Assembly: GCA_946478935.1 (NCBI GenBank)
Contig: CAMLEL010000087.1
Span: forward strand, 1-8,258
Length of the DNA stretch: 8,258 nucleotides
Source of the DNA: an uncultured Armatimonadota bacterium
Lineage (GTDB): Bacteria > Armatimonadota > Fimbriimonadia > Fimbriimonadales > Fimbriimonadaceae
Direction of reading: 5' to 3'
Below are positions 1 to 6,311 of the stretch, piece by piece (within the stretch, counting starts at the first letter, position 1; each line of letters starts with the position of its first letter). Position numbers and translations under genes: made by a program. The notes below the pieces were generated by a model. The model had not been told where the DNA came from. It was given only the letters and a program-made list of their open reading frames with translations, and ran no database searches.

Positions 1-457
1 CATCCAAATGGTCAATCTCGTGCTGTGCCACCCTCGCCTGCACGCCCTCCAGTTCATAGACATAGGGTCGGCCCTTGCGGTCGTAAGCTTCGACCTTGAC
101 GTATTCGGCTCGAGTCACGTCCCCATATAGACCTGGAATTGAGAGGCATCCCTCTTGACCGACCTGCTCGCCCTCCGCCTCGATGATGACCGGATTGATG
201 AATGCCGTCGGTCGAATGCCCTCGGGCGCCATGACAAAAATGCGAGTGGACACGCCAAGTTGGGGTGCGGCGATTCCAACTCCATGGGCTAGTTGCATCG
301 CACGCGTCAAGCTATCCACGAGCAATGAATGCTTGCGTGCGATCTTGGTAATAGGTTGCGCCTTCTGCCTGAGCACGGGATCAGGGATTTTGACAACCGG
401 CCGATCCTCATTCTGGACGTAAAGGTACTTAAATTCGTCTGGAACGACGATTTCCAT
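1..457 (-). CDS. def: Peptide deformylase, C-terminal end cut off by window edge
   Basis: This metal-dependent hydrolase removes the N-formyl group from the initiator methionine of nascent proteins as they leave the ribosome. Translating the minus strand by eye gives 152 residues with all three family motifs in order: GVGIAAPQ at about residues 59-66, EGCLSIPG at 102-109 (Cys104 is the metal ligand) and QHEIDHLD at 145-152 (two His ligands, with Glu147 as the catalytic residue). The frame continues off the left edge just after the third motif, so only the short C-terminal tail is missing. The ATG at 455-457 lies 8 bases after the prmC stop, with no clear Shine-Dalgarno sequence, which suggests translational coupling to prmC. 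The N-terminus carries roughly 20 residues ahead of the usual PDPVLR segment, slightly longer than many deformylases. The identity is very secure; the exact start is less so. Confidence 0.95.
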   Translation of the reverse strand, partial: MEIVVPDEFKYLYVQNEDRPVVKIPDPVLRQKAQPITKIARKHSLLVDSLTRAMQLAHGVGIAAPQLGVSTRIFVMAPEGIRPTAFINPVIIEAEGEQVGQEGCLSIPGLYGDVTRAEYVKVEAYDRKGRPYVYELEGVQARVAQHEIDHLD

Positions 458-465
458 TGATTGGA

Positions 466-1299
466 TTATGACAGGACCGAATCACGGGGTCTCGTAAACA
501 CGACGACCCGGTCGATCCCGGCGAGGTCAGCGGTCATCCAATCCGGCCGCCAGCCTTGCCGCGTGAACACATCTTTAACCGCTTCGGCTTGATTGACTCC
601 GATTTCCATTGCGATCTTCCCTCCCGGTTCCAAAAATGTTGGTGCGTCGCTGGCCAGCCGTTCATAGAACTCCAATCCGGTTGGTCCGGCAAAGAGAGCT
701 GATGACGGTTCGTGAAGCGCGACTTCCGGCATCAGCGCCTCGGCATCGGCAATATAGGGGGGGTTGGTAATGATGCTTTCAAAGCGAATCTCTGGAAAAC
801 TCGTAAATACATCTGATTCTATGAATCTAACGTCAGATCCATGAAGCTCCGCGTTTCGCTGTGCTATGTTCAGCGCCCTTCGAGAAACATCGCTTGCCCA
901 AACCTCGACATCGGGTTTCTCAAGCTTGAGTGAAATCGCAATGCAGCCACTGCCTGTCCCCAAGTCCAATACAGGTCCATGGTGCGTTAGGGTCAACGCC
1001 GCTTCGAGCAAGTGCTCGGTCTCTTGACGAGGAATCAACACGCCCGGTCCAACCTCGAATCGGCGGCCAAAAAATTCGCGCCACCCCAAGATGTATGCCA
1101 GCGGCTCACGCGATTCCCGGCGCTGGAGCAGAGCTTCGGCAGCCAGTTCGTCTACCTCGGATTCAGGGTGAGCGATGACCCAGGTTCGCTCCCGGCGAAA
1201 CAGGTGGGCCGCCAATAGCTGAGCTTCTAACGTCCCGCTATCGATACCGGCATGATCGAGTCGATGACTCGCAGATCGGATCCACTCGCCCAAGTTCAT
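466..1299 (-). CDS. prmC: Peptide chain release factor glutamine N5-methyltransferase PrmC
   Basis: PrmC methylates the glutamine of the GGQ motif in release factors RF1 and RF2 using S-adenosylmethionine, which tunes translation termination in the cytoplasm. The 277-residue protein has the family's two-part layout. A helical N-terminal domain (about 1-85) ends in the PRQETE segment at 90-95, which matches the usual PRPETE. A Rossmann methyltransferase domain follows, with the SAM-binding motif DLGTGSGCIA at 112-121 and the catalytic NPPY at 179-182, which holds the target glutamine. Length is normal for the family. Its ATG overlaps the hflX stop codon by four bases (1296-1299), and def begins 8 bases downstream, so the three are almost certainly one transcript. 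Pairing with translation genes fits the role; prmC more commonly follows prfA, which is not in this window. Confidence 0.95.
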   Translation of the reverse strand: MNLGEWIRSASHRLDHAGIDSGTLEAQLLAAHLFRRERTWVIAHPESEVDELAAEALLQRRESREPLAYILGWREFFGRRFEVGPGVLIPRQETEHLLEAALTLTHHGPVLDLGTGSGCIAISLKLEKPDVEVWASDVSRRALNIAQRNAELHGSDVRFIESDVFTSFPEIRFESIITNPPYIADAEALMPEVALHEPSSALFAGPTGLEFYERLASDAPTFLEPGGKIAMEIGVNQAEAVKDVFTRQGWRPDWMTADLAGIDRVVVFTRPRDSVLS

Positions 1300-2567
1300 G
1301 GCTCTACGGAATACCGAGCAAGTTTTTGCCTCATTTCGGCCACAAGCTCGGCCTCCACAAAGATCCCCTCATCTCGGTAATCGACCTTGTGGACCCGTCC
1401 GAAATCGTAGCAATCCTGTACTAGCCCAGACTCAGAGTACGGAACGAGCGCGGTAATAAAACCCAGCAGATCTTGAACCTGGTTTCGGATTGCGTTGAGT
1501 AAGTCCGGGATTCCCCTTCCTGTACTGGCGCTGATTGCAACGGAATTGGGCCATTCTGCGACCAGTTCGGTCGCCAGATGTGGGTCGGGCATCGCATCGA
1601 TCTTGTTGAAGACCGTGAGGGTTGGCTTGTCGGAGGCGTCTAGTTGAACCAGAGTCTCCAGCACCGCATCTCGCTGAGACTCCCAAGCTGGCGTGCTGAC
1701 GTCGATCAGGTGGATGATGAAGTCCGAAAAGGTTACTTCTTCCAACGTCGATCGAAAAGCCGCGACCAAGTGTGTGGGAAGGTTTCGAATAAATCCGACG
1801 GTGTCAGTCAGAAAGAGGGAATATCCGTCTGGCAGGTCAACCTTCCTTGTAGTCGGGTCGAGCGTGGCGAACGGCATGGCATCGGCCAGCAATTCTGTGC
1901 CAGCCAATCGATTCATCAAGGTGGATTTGCCGGCACTGGTATAGCCCACAATCGAAGCGAATGGAAAGGGATGTTTGCGGCGACTCGCCCTTTGCTGGTC
2001 GCGAACTCGCTTAACATCTTCAATCTCATGACGAAGCCGCGCGATCCGGTCTCGCACCAAGCGGCGGTCCGACTCGAGTTTGGTTTCACCCGGGCCCCTC
2101 ATTCCAATGCCGCCCTTTTGTCTTTCGAATTTCGTGTAGACGGACATTAGCTTGGGCATCATGTAAGTGAGCTGAGCCAACTCGACTTGCAGCATTCCTT
2201 CCTTGGTTCGAGCCCGACGAGCGAATATATCCAAGATCAGTTGCGTTCGGTCGATCACCTTGCGATTGAATGCTTCTTCAAGGTTGCGCTGCTGAATGCC
2301 GCTCACCTCTCCATCGATGAGCACCAAATCCGCCTTGACCTCGTTGGCAAGTTCGGCAATCTCCCCAACCTTGCCGGTACCCACATAAGTGCCTTTGTAG
2401 GGTCGATCCAGACGCTGGCGAATCGTCGCCAGGGGTTCCACCCCTGCCGCTTCACAAAGTCCCTCCAGTTCGTTTTCTACGATCGCATCTTCGCTCTCGT
2501 CTTCATTGACGACAACGAGAACGGCTCCCTCAGCTGCTGGTTCGAGTGTTTCAAGGCCTTTCGCCAT
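1296..2567 (-). CDS. hflX: Ribosome-associated GTPase HflX
   Basis: HflX is a TRAFAC-class GTPase that binds the 50S subunit and splits or rescues stalled ribosomes, especially under stress. The 423-residue product has the HflX-specific N-terminal domain (to about 190), including the glycine-rich loop KGGIGMRGPGETKLE at 151-165, followed by a coiled-coil-like basic stretch. The G domain then shows every GTP motif: G1 GYTSAGKST at 208-216, G2 FATLDPT at 233-239, G3 DTVG at 255-258, G4 NKID at 321-324 and G5 SAS at 346-348. A short C-terminal domain follows. The ATG at 2565-2567 is preceded on the mRNA by AGGAG with a short 3-base spacer. The stop overlaps the prmC start (ATGA). A 65-base gap separates it from the upstream β-barrel gene. 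I see no clear promoter or terminator there, so read-through from dnaA is possible. Confidence 0.95.
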   Translation of the reverse strand: MAKGLETLEPAAEGAVLVVVNEDESEDAIVENELEGLCEAAGVEPLATIRQRLDRPYKGTYVGTGKVGEIAELANEVKADLVLIDGEVSGIQQRNLEEAFNRKVIDRTQLILDIFARRARTKEGMLQVELAQLTYMMPKLMSVYTKFERQKGGIGMRGPGETKLESDRRLVRDRIARLRHEIEDVKRVRDQQRASRRKHPFPFASIVGYTSAGKSTLMNRLAGTELLADAMPFATLDPTTRKVDLPDGYSLFLTDTVGFIRNLPTHLVAAFRSTLEEVTFSDFIIHLIDVSTPAWESQRDAVLETLVQLDASDKPTLTVFNKIDAMPDPHLATELVAEWPNSVAISASTGRGIPDLLNAIRNQVQDLLGFITALVPYSESGLVQDCYDFGRVHKVDYRDEGIFVEAELVAEMRQKLARYSVEP

Positions 2568-2632
2568 GCGCTCCTATATTGAACGACTCTTTTGACCTGG
2601 CGTAAAGGGTTTGATCCTATTGAGGCGTTGGG

Positions 2633-3184
2633 CTAGAACTTCAAAACGTTGTAAGTGGCCGTCAACTGCAGTCCGCTGAAGTCGAAGTCATCGACTTTGG
2701 AGAACATGACATATTTGGCGGCGATCCGGATTCGGTCACCCAGGAAAAGGCCAACTTCGGCATCGGCGCCAAATCCGATCCGCTTGGAGGAAAACCGCTC
2801 ACCGGTACTTGGCCGTGTGATGCTGTAGTCGAAATAGGCTGCGCCCACTCCAAATCGAACAAAGGGTCGCGCTTGATCATTCGGGGATCCAAAGACTCTT
2901 CCAACCGAAGCCGTAACGGGTGCAGCAAAAAACTTGTCGCTGCCGTCACTGCCGCTGATGAAGTCGAAATCTGCCGTCAGCCGCCACTTGTCCGCTTGCT
3001 TGGAAAAATCGTCGACAGAAACGCCAAAGACCACAATCGATGATCCGAAGATGTCTCGCATTTCCCCGTCTGAAGGCATGTAAAGCCCGACCTTTCCTCC
3101 TAGGTAGGTGCCGCCTTCGCGGTTTTGGGCAAGGACGGTTGTTGAAAGAGCGAGCGTGACGATAGTTGCAAGGTACGGGCGCAT
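2633..3184 (-). CDS. Secreted outer-membrane-type β-barrel protein, function unknown
   Basis: This 183-residue protein begins with a signal peptide: M-R-P, then a hydrophobic stretch to about residue 18, with a likely cleavage at VLA/Q after residue 19. The mature part alternates hydrophobic and polar residues in strand-like segments rich in Gly and aromatics, such as FVRFGVGAAYFDY at about 108-120 and RIGFGADAEVGLFLGD at 135-150. It ends in Phe after an alternating stretch (QLTATYNVLKF), the usual C-terminal signal of outer-membrane β-barrels inserted by BamA. It resembles small OmpA/OmpW-like porin-type barrels, but I cannot name a family. I chose the ATG at 3182-3184 because AGGAG sits four bases upstream and the signal peptide starts there. 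The frame stays open to 3376, but that extension overlaps the creatininase gene and is a basic, non-signal-like sequence. Its role is not inferable from the neighbours. Confidence 0.75.
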   Translation of the reverse strand: MRPYLATIVTLALSTTVLAQNREGGTYLGGKVGLYMPSDGEMRDIFGSSIVVFGVSVDDFSKQADKWRLTADFDFISGSDGSDKFFAAPVTASVGRVFGSPNDQARPFVRFGVGAAYFDYSITRPSTGERFSSKRIGFGADAEVGLFLGDRIRIAAKYVMFSKVDDFDFSGLQLTATYNVLKF

Positions 3185-3190
3185 TGATCT

Positions 3191-3235
3191 CCTGAGCGCG
3201 TCAAGGCTGACGCGGTGAAAGGACGTTACCTCAGG
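3191..3235 (-). promoter_or_regulatory. Nested inverted repeat overlapping the β-barrel gene's ribosome-binding site
   Basis: An inner perfect 7-bp stem (3197-3203 with 3208-3214, arm CGCGTCA, 4-base loop) sits directly upstream of the Shine-Dalgarno sequence of the β-barrel gene. An outer 6-bp pairing (3191-3196, CCTGAG, with 3230-3235, CTCAGG) joins the AGG of that ribosome-binding site to bases covering the TGA stop of the creatininase-like gene. In the mRNA the two helices would abut on one side with a 15-base bulge on the other. No U-tract follows, so it is not a typical terminator. The pairing is read directly; a role in translational coupling is inference. Confidence 0.4.
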
Positions 3236-3974
3236 GGCCCAAAAAGACGTGGCCCGAAGCAATCGCTTTGATGTTCGCGATGACACCCTCGACCGCAGCC
3301 GAAAAAATCGCCTCTCCCGTTTCCGCCCTCGCGTGGGTGGCGTAACCCAACGATCCGTGCTCGGTGATCTCATCAAAGTGCGTAATCAGACCTTGGATTG
3401 GGGGGTCGCAGCGCAGGCCATCGTCGCGAATCTTGTCAACGCGGACCAAGTCGGGGCGGACATGGAGCATTAAACTGGTCTCTGCTTCGCAGGCATGTTG
3501 GATGGATTTGGCTGGACCATTAAGCTTCTTGGCCGATTCGCTCGCAGCAAAGGTGTAGTACCCACTATGAGCCAGGGTCAAGTTGGGAAACTTCTGCTTG
3601 AGAACGCGGAGCGCAACCGCGTTAGGAGACTCATTTCCTCCGTGTCCATTGAGAATGAAAAATCGTTGGAAACCGTGTTGGGCGAGAGATTCGACGACGT
3701 CCCGCAAGGCGCCCATATAGGTTTCAAAACTGGCGCTCAGACTCCCCGCGAATTTGAGATGATGGGCGCTTGCTCCGAGCCAAAGCGTTGGGGTGAGCAG
3801 GACTTCCCTGGCAATCTGCGATTCTGCTGCTTCGGCCACTGCCGTAGCCAAGATCGAATCAGTGAAGAGCGGCAGGTGCGGACCGTGCTGCTCCAGGGAT
3901 CCTGTTGGAACCACCACCACGATATCGCGCGAAAGCTCGTCGACTTCTGGCCAGGTGAGTTCCGCTAGCTTCAT
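3231..3974 (-). CDS. Creatininase-family metal-dependent amidohydrolase, substrate unknown
   Basis: The 247-residue protein belongs to the creatininase fold family, whose members use two metal ions to open or cut amide bonds. These include creatinine amidohydrolase, the formamide hydrolase ArfB of archaeal flavin synthesis, and the mycofactocin peptidase MftE. Family motifs seen are GSLEQHGPHLPLFTD at 25-39 (ligands Glu28, His30 and Asp39), NGHGGN at 109-114 (His111) and HACEAETS at 160-167. In true creatininases the loop after this His carries a Glu (NGHYEN); here it is Gly113, which argues against creatinine as substrate. Length is normal for the family. The ATG at 3972-3974 lies one base after the dnaA stop, with no good Shine-Dalgarno sequence, so translation probably depends on ribosomes finishing dnaA. 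No mycofactocin or flavin genes are visible nearby, so the reaction cannot be assigned. Confidence 0.88.
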   Translation of the reverse strand: MKLAELTWPEVDELSRDIVVVVPTGSLEQHGPHLPLFTDSILATAVAEAAESQIAREVLLTPTLWLGASAHHLKFAGSLSASFETYMGALRDVVESLAQHGFQRFFILNGHGGNESPNAVALRVLKQKFPNLTLAHSGYYTFAASESAKKLNGPAKSIQHACEAETSLMLHVRPDLVRVDKIRDDGLRCDPPIQGLITHFDEITEHGSLGYATHARAETGEAIFSAAVEGVIANIKAIASGHVFLGP

Positions 3975-3975
3975 C

Positions 3976-5346
3976 TCAAATATTTGGATAGAGATTCCGA
4001 ATCATCGATTTGACGACGGTCTTCAAATTCTTGTCGTGGATCATCAACTCCTGAACCTTTTGGTAGCCGTGCATCATCGAAGTGTGGTCTCGACCGCCGA
4101 ACAGCGAACCAATGTGCTTCCAAGAGTCGCCGGTGATCTCACGAGTGATGAAGATTGCCACATGGCGAGCCTCAACAATAGGAGCCTTTCGCGAGGTTCC
4201 CTTGATGTCATCGATTGGAATCCGGAATTGGTGGCTGACGGCTTCGATAATCTCCGACACGCCGGGCTTCTCCAATGCTCCACGGTAATACTTCTCAACC
4301 ATCGCCTCAGCAAGCGCCAAGTCCAGCGGCCGCGCTTCCACGCTGGACTGTACGACTAGCCTGTTGAGTGCGCCTTCGAGCTGTCGGATGTTTCCGGGCA
4401 CGCTCTCCGCGAGGTAGAAAGCCAGGTTGTAGTTCAACTCGATTCGATCCTGCTTTGCCTTGCTCTGAATAATCGCGCAGCGGGTTTCGGTATCAGGCAT
4501 CTGAATATCGGTGACCAAGCCTGCCTCCAGTCGACTTCGCAGCCGTTCATCCATGAACTGAAGTTCACGTGGTGCTCGGTCGGCACAGATGACGATCTGC
4601 TTCCCCATCGAATAAAGGTGATTGTAGGTGTGGAAAATCTCTTCCTGGGTCTTGTCCTTGCCCGCGATGAACTGAATATCATCGATGAGCCACAGCTCGA
4701 CATTCCGCTGGGCCTTGCGGAAGGCTTCAACCCGATTGTTTTGCAGCGCATTCACAAAGTCTTCAGCGAACTGCTGCGCGGTGATGTATGCGACATGCGT
4801 CTTGCCATCCAATGCCACCTCCCGCGCGATTGCGTGCAAGAGGTGCGTCTTGCCAAGACCGCTTGGACCGCAGATGAACAGCGGATTGTATCGTGTCCCA
4901 GGTTGCGACGCGACTGCCCTTGCGCCCGCGTGGGCCATCCGATTGCTTTGGCCCACGACGAAGGATTCGAAGGTGTAGCGATCGTTAGGTCGAAACTTGG
5001 TGGGCGCCTCGACAAGGGGCGCAGCCACGCGCGTTTCAGCAGGTCTCCCAGTCGGCTTTTCCCTCGCCTCCCAGACAAGATCGATCTTAATGTGACGCCC
5101 TACTTCATCGGAAAGATAAGCTTCAAGCGTTTTCAGGCTCCGAGCCGATACCCACTCGTGCACAAACTTGCCGGGAGCCGAAATAACAGCGGCTGATGAA
5201 CTCAGTGAAACAGCTTTCAGGGGACGAATAAAGCGTTCGAAGTGCTGGCTCGGAATTTCCGAGCTGATCCTCTTTGTGACATGGTTCCAAGCGGCTTCAA
5301 GTTTGATTTTTTCATCGGAATCTTCTAGGGAATACTGGTCGTTCAT
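3976..5346 (-). CDS. dnaA: Chromosomal replication initiator protein DnaA
   Basis: DnaA is the AAA+ ATPase that binds DnaA boxes at oriC, melts the origin and loads the helicase; it also acts as a transcription factor. In the 456-residue form, domain I spans about 14-95 and a short linker (about 96-116) replaces a long domain II. Domain III has Walker A GPSGLGKT at 160-167, Walker B LIDDIQF at 220-226, the box VII arginine finger region RLRSRLEAGL at 268-277 (finger probably Arg272) and sensor 2 NIRQLEGALNRL at 319-330. Domain IV (about 360-456) carries the DNA-binding signature FGGRDHTSMMH at 416-426. I prefer the ATG at 5344-5346, with AGG eight bases upstream and an acidic start leading into domain I. 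An in-frame ATG at 5433 would add 29 residues but has AGG abutting it. The creatininase-like gene follows after one base; dnaN does not. Confidence 0.96.
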   Translation of the reverse strand: MNDQYSLEDSDEKIKLEAAWNHVTKRISSEIPSQHFERFIRPLKAVSLSSSAAVISAPGKFVHEWVSARSLKTLEAYLSDEVGRHIKIDLVWEAREKPTGRPAETRVAAPLVEAPTKFRPNDRYTFESFVVGQSNRMAHAGARAVASQPGTRYNPLFICGPSGLGKTHLLHAIAREVALDGKTHVAYITAQQFAEDFVNALQNNRVEAFRKAQRNVELWLIDDIQFIAGKDKTQEEIFHTYNHLYSMGKQIVICADRAPRELQFMDERLRSRLEAGLVTDIQMPDTETRCAIIQSKAKQDRIELNYNLAFYLAESVPGNIRQLEGALNRLVVQSSVEARPLDLALAEAMVEKYYRGALEKPGVSEIIEAVSHQFRIPIDDIKGTSRKAPIVEARHVAIFITREITGDSWKHIGSLFGGRDHTSMMHGYQKVQELMIHDKNLKTVVKSMIRNLYPNI

Positions 5347-5365
5347 TGCTTGCCTGCAAAAGGGA

Positions 5366-5383
5366 TCCTCGGGGAACCGAGGA
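5366..5383 (-). promoter_or_regulatory. Hairpin in the dnaA leader
   Basis: A perfect 7-bp inverted repeat (TCCTCGG and CCGAGGA around a 4-base loop) ends 19 bases upstream of the chosen dnaA start. In the dnaA transcript the stem is followed by TCCCTTTT, a short pyrimidine run. It could be a weak attenuator or a leader structure affecting dnaA expression, or it may be chance. If dnaA instead starts at 5433 the stem lies in coding sequence. The pairing is seen directly; the role is inference. Confidence 0.35.
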
Positions 5384-5389
5384 CTCGGA

Positions 5390-5398
5390 TTATACACG
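5390..5398 (+). promoter_or_regulatory. Putative DnaA box (TTATACACG)
   Basis: TTATACACG matches eight of nine positions of the DnaA-box consensus TTATNCACA and lies just upstream of dnaA, in its leader. DnaA boxes here would fit autoregulation of dnaA or an origin. A single 8/9 match can occur by chance; the location makes it more credible. Confidence 0.4.
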
Positions 5399-5433
5399 GC
5401 TCCGATATCTTGGGAAAGCGCACACAAAGACAT

Positions 5434-5595
5434 CCTGGGGCAAATAAATGGATTTAAGCCACATATGAGGAGATGATGGTAATTTAATATTCTTTTCCGA
5501 GTTTTTTCTAATCAATCAAGCTTAAATTGCTAGATTTTCTCATACTTATACACTGGTGTCTACCAAGTCCTACAGATCTCGGGTAAATCCCAGAG
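5434..5595. other. AT-rich divergent intergenic region, candidate oriC and promoter region
   Basis: Between dnaA and thiN the sequence turns AT-rich: in 5441-5560 I count 84 A or T in 120 bases (70%), clearly richer than the genes on either side. Genes on both sides point away from it, and two near-consensus DnaA boxes lie at 5390-5398 and 5546-5554. This matches what is known of many bacterial origins placed beside dnaA. Only two boxes are visible, fewer than in most well-studied origins, and I found no clear repeated 13-mer. Promoters for dnaA and thiN must also lie here, but I see no convincing -35/-10 pair. No gene is visible in the gap. Confidence 0.5.
5546..5554 (+). promoter_or_regulatory. 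Putative DnaA box (TTATACACT)
   Basis: TTATACACT matches eight of nine positions of TTATNCACA and sits at the thiN-side edge of the AT-rich stretch, 41 bases before the thiN start. It has the same orientation and core (TTATACAC) as the site at 5390. Its TATACA core could instead be part of a -10 element for thiN. Confidence 0.4.
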
Positions 5596-6240
5596 GTGCA
5601 GCCTTCAACCGTTCTCGCTGTTCTCGCAGGCACCGATCTACCGATCGCCGCGATCGAGGCATGGGCGCAGCAAGCCGCATGGATTCTTGCTGCCGACGGT
5701 GCCGCGAACAGACTCTTGTCTTCGGGCATCGAACCCAGCCTTATCATTGGCGATATGGATTCGGTGGACCCCCAGATTCTGGATTCTGATATCGAGAGAA
5801 TGCAGGATGACGATGCCGAAAGGACGGATTGCGACAAACTTGTCGAGTACCTATCACGCCAGCATGCGGCGGCTTCGTTGGCGGTAGCCGGATTGGAGGG
5901 AGATCGATTCGACCACGTCCTTTCGTCGATCCACTCATTCGCCAAGTCAGTTCTGGACCCTTGTTTCATACTTCGTGATGGCCTGGGTTGGTTTGTACGA
6001 CCCGGAAAGCTTAGAGTGAATGAGACGCGGATCGGGCAGCGGATCTCACTGATCCCGCTCCTGCCGAGCGGAGGTGTTCGAATGTCAGGCGTGCGGTGGA
6101 TTCCTCAAGCGGACCTGTCCCCGGTTGGAGCCACGAGTGTTTCAAACGAAGCGAGCGCATCTGTGATCGAGGTCACATTGGAGACGGGCCTCGCATTGCT
6201 TGTTTTGCAGGCTGACCCGGCCATTCCAGCTTGGCCGTGA
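5596..6240 (+). CDS. thiN: Thiamine pyrophosphokinase (thiamine diphosphokinase)
   Basis: The enzyme transfers pyrophosphate from ATP to thiamine, giving the cofactor thiamine diphosphate in one step in the cytoplasm. The 214-residue protein shows the family motifs in order: ADGAANRL at 33-40, GDMDSV at 52-57 (acidic, metal/ATP site), ERTDCDKLVEYL at 75-86 (usually DKTD) and GLEGDRFDH at 99-107. The C-terminal thiamine-binding domain includes SNE at 183-185 and a closing run of β-strands. Length is usual. The start is GTG at 5596-5598; a TAA stop lies four codons upstream in frame, so no earlier start fits, and AGAGG abuts the GTG too closely to be a good ribosome-binding site. It is the first gene transcribed rightward from the dnaA gap. 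No thiamine-pyrophosphate riboswitch is visible in the short leader. Confidence 0.9.
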   Translation: MQPSTVLAVLAGTDLPIAAIEAWAQQAAWILAADGAANRLLSSGIEPSLIIGDMDSVDPQILDSDIERMQDDDAERTDCDKLVEYLSRQHAAASLAVAGLEGDRFDHVLSSIHSFAKSVLDPCFILRDGLGWFVRPGKLRVNETRIGQRISLIPLLPSGGVRMSGVRWIPQADLSPVGATSVSNEASASVIEVTLETGLALLVLQADPAIPAWP

Positions 6241-6280
6241 ACGAATTCCCCGTTCTCTCGAGTCTCAATGCAAAAGCGAT

Positions 6281-6289
6281 TGGTATGAT
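6281..6289 (+). promoter_or_regulatory. Possible extended -10 promoter for the FHA gene
   Basis: TGGTATGAT fits the extended -10 pattern TGnTATAAT with one mismatch, and there is no good -35. Transcription from it would begin about 20 bases before the chosen FHA-gene ATG at 6312, leaving room for the GCAGG ribosome-binding site at 6299-6303. It supports the downstream start, but is based on a short motif only. Confidence 0.3.
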
Positions 6290-6311
6290 TCAATCAAAGC
6301 AGGTTGCAGAA

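Noticed and set aside
1644..2150. 168-codon plus-strand frame opposite hflX
   Set aside because: It is antisense to a complete, well-conserved GTPase gene and its translation has no recognisable domain.
2633..3376. Longer reading of the β-barrel gene, starting at 3376
   Set aside because: The extra 64 residues overlap the creatininase gene, are Arg-rich and would bury a good signal peptide. The ATG at 3184 has AGGAG four bases upstream.
3793..4359. 188-codon plus-strand frame opposite dnaA and the creatininase gene
   Set aside because: It spans two real genes on the other strand and has no domain or start signal.
5347..5433. dnaA starting at 5433 (29 extra residues)
   Set aside because: AGG directly abuts that ATG, the extension is not typical DnaA domain I, and it would run through the hairpin and a DnaA-box-like site. 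Not fully excluded.
5500..5595. Thiamine-pyrophosphate riboswitch before thiN
   Set aside because: The leader is too short and lacks the conserved THI-box segments.
6231..6311. FHA gene starting at TTG 6231 or GTG 6237
   Set aside because: These are weaker starts with no good ribosome-binding site. ATG 6312 has GCAGG at 8-base spacing. The GTGA overlap with thiN keeps 6237 possible.
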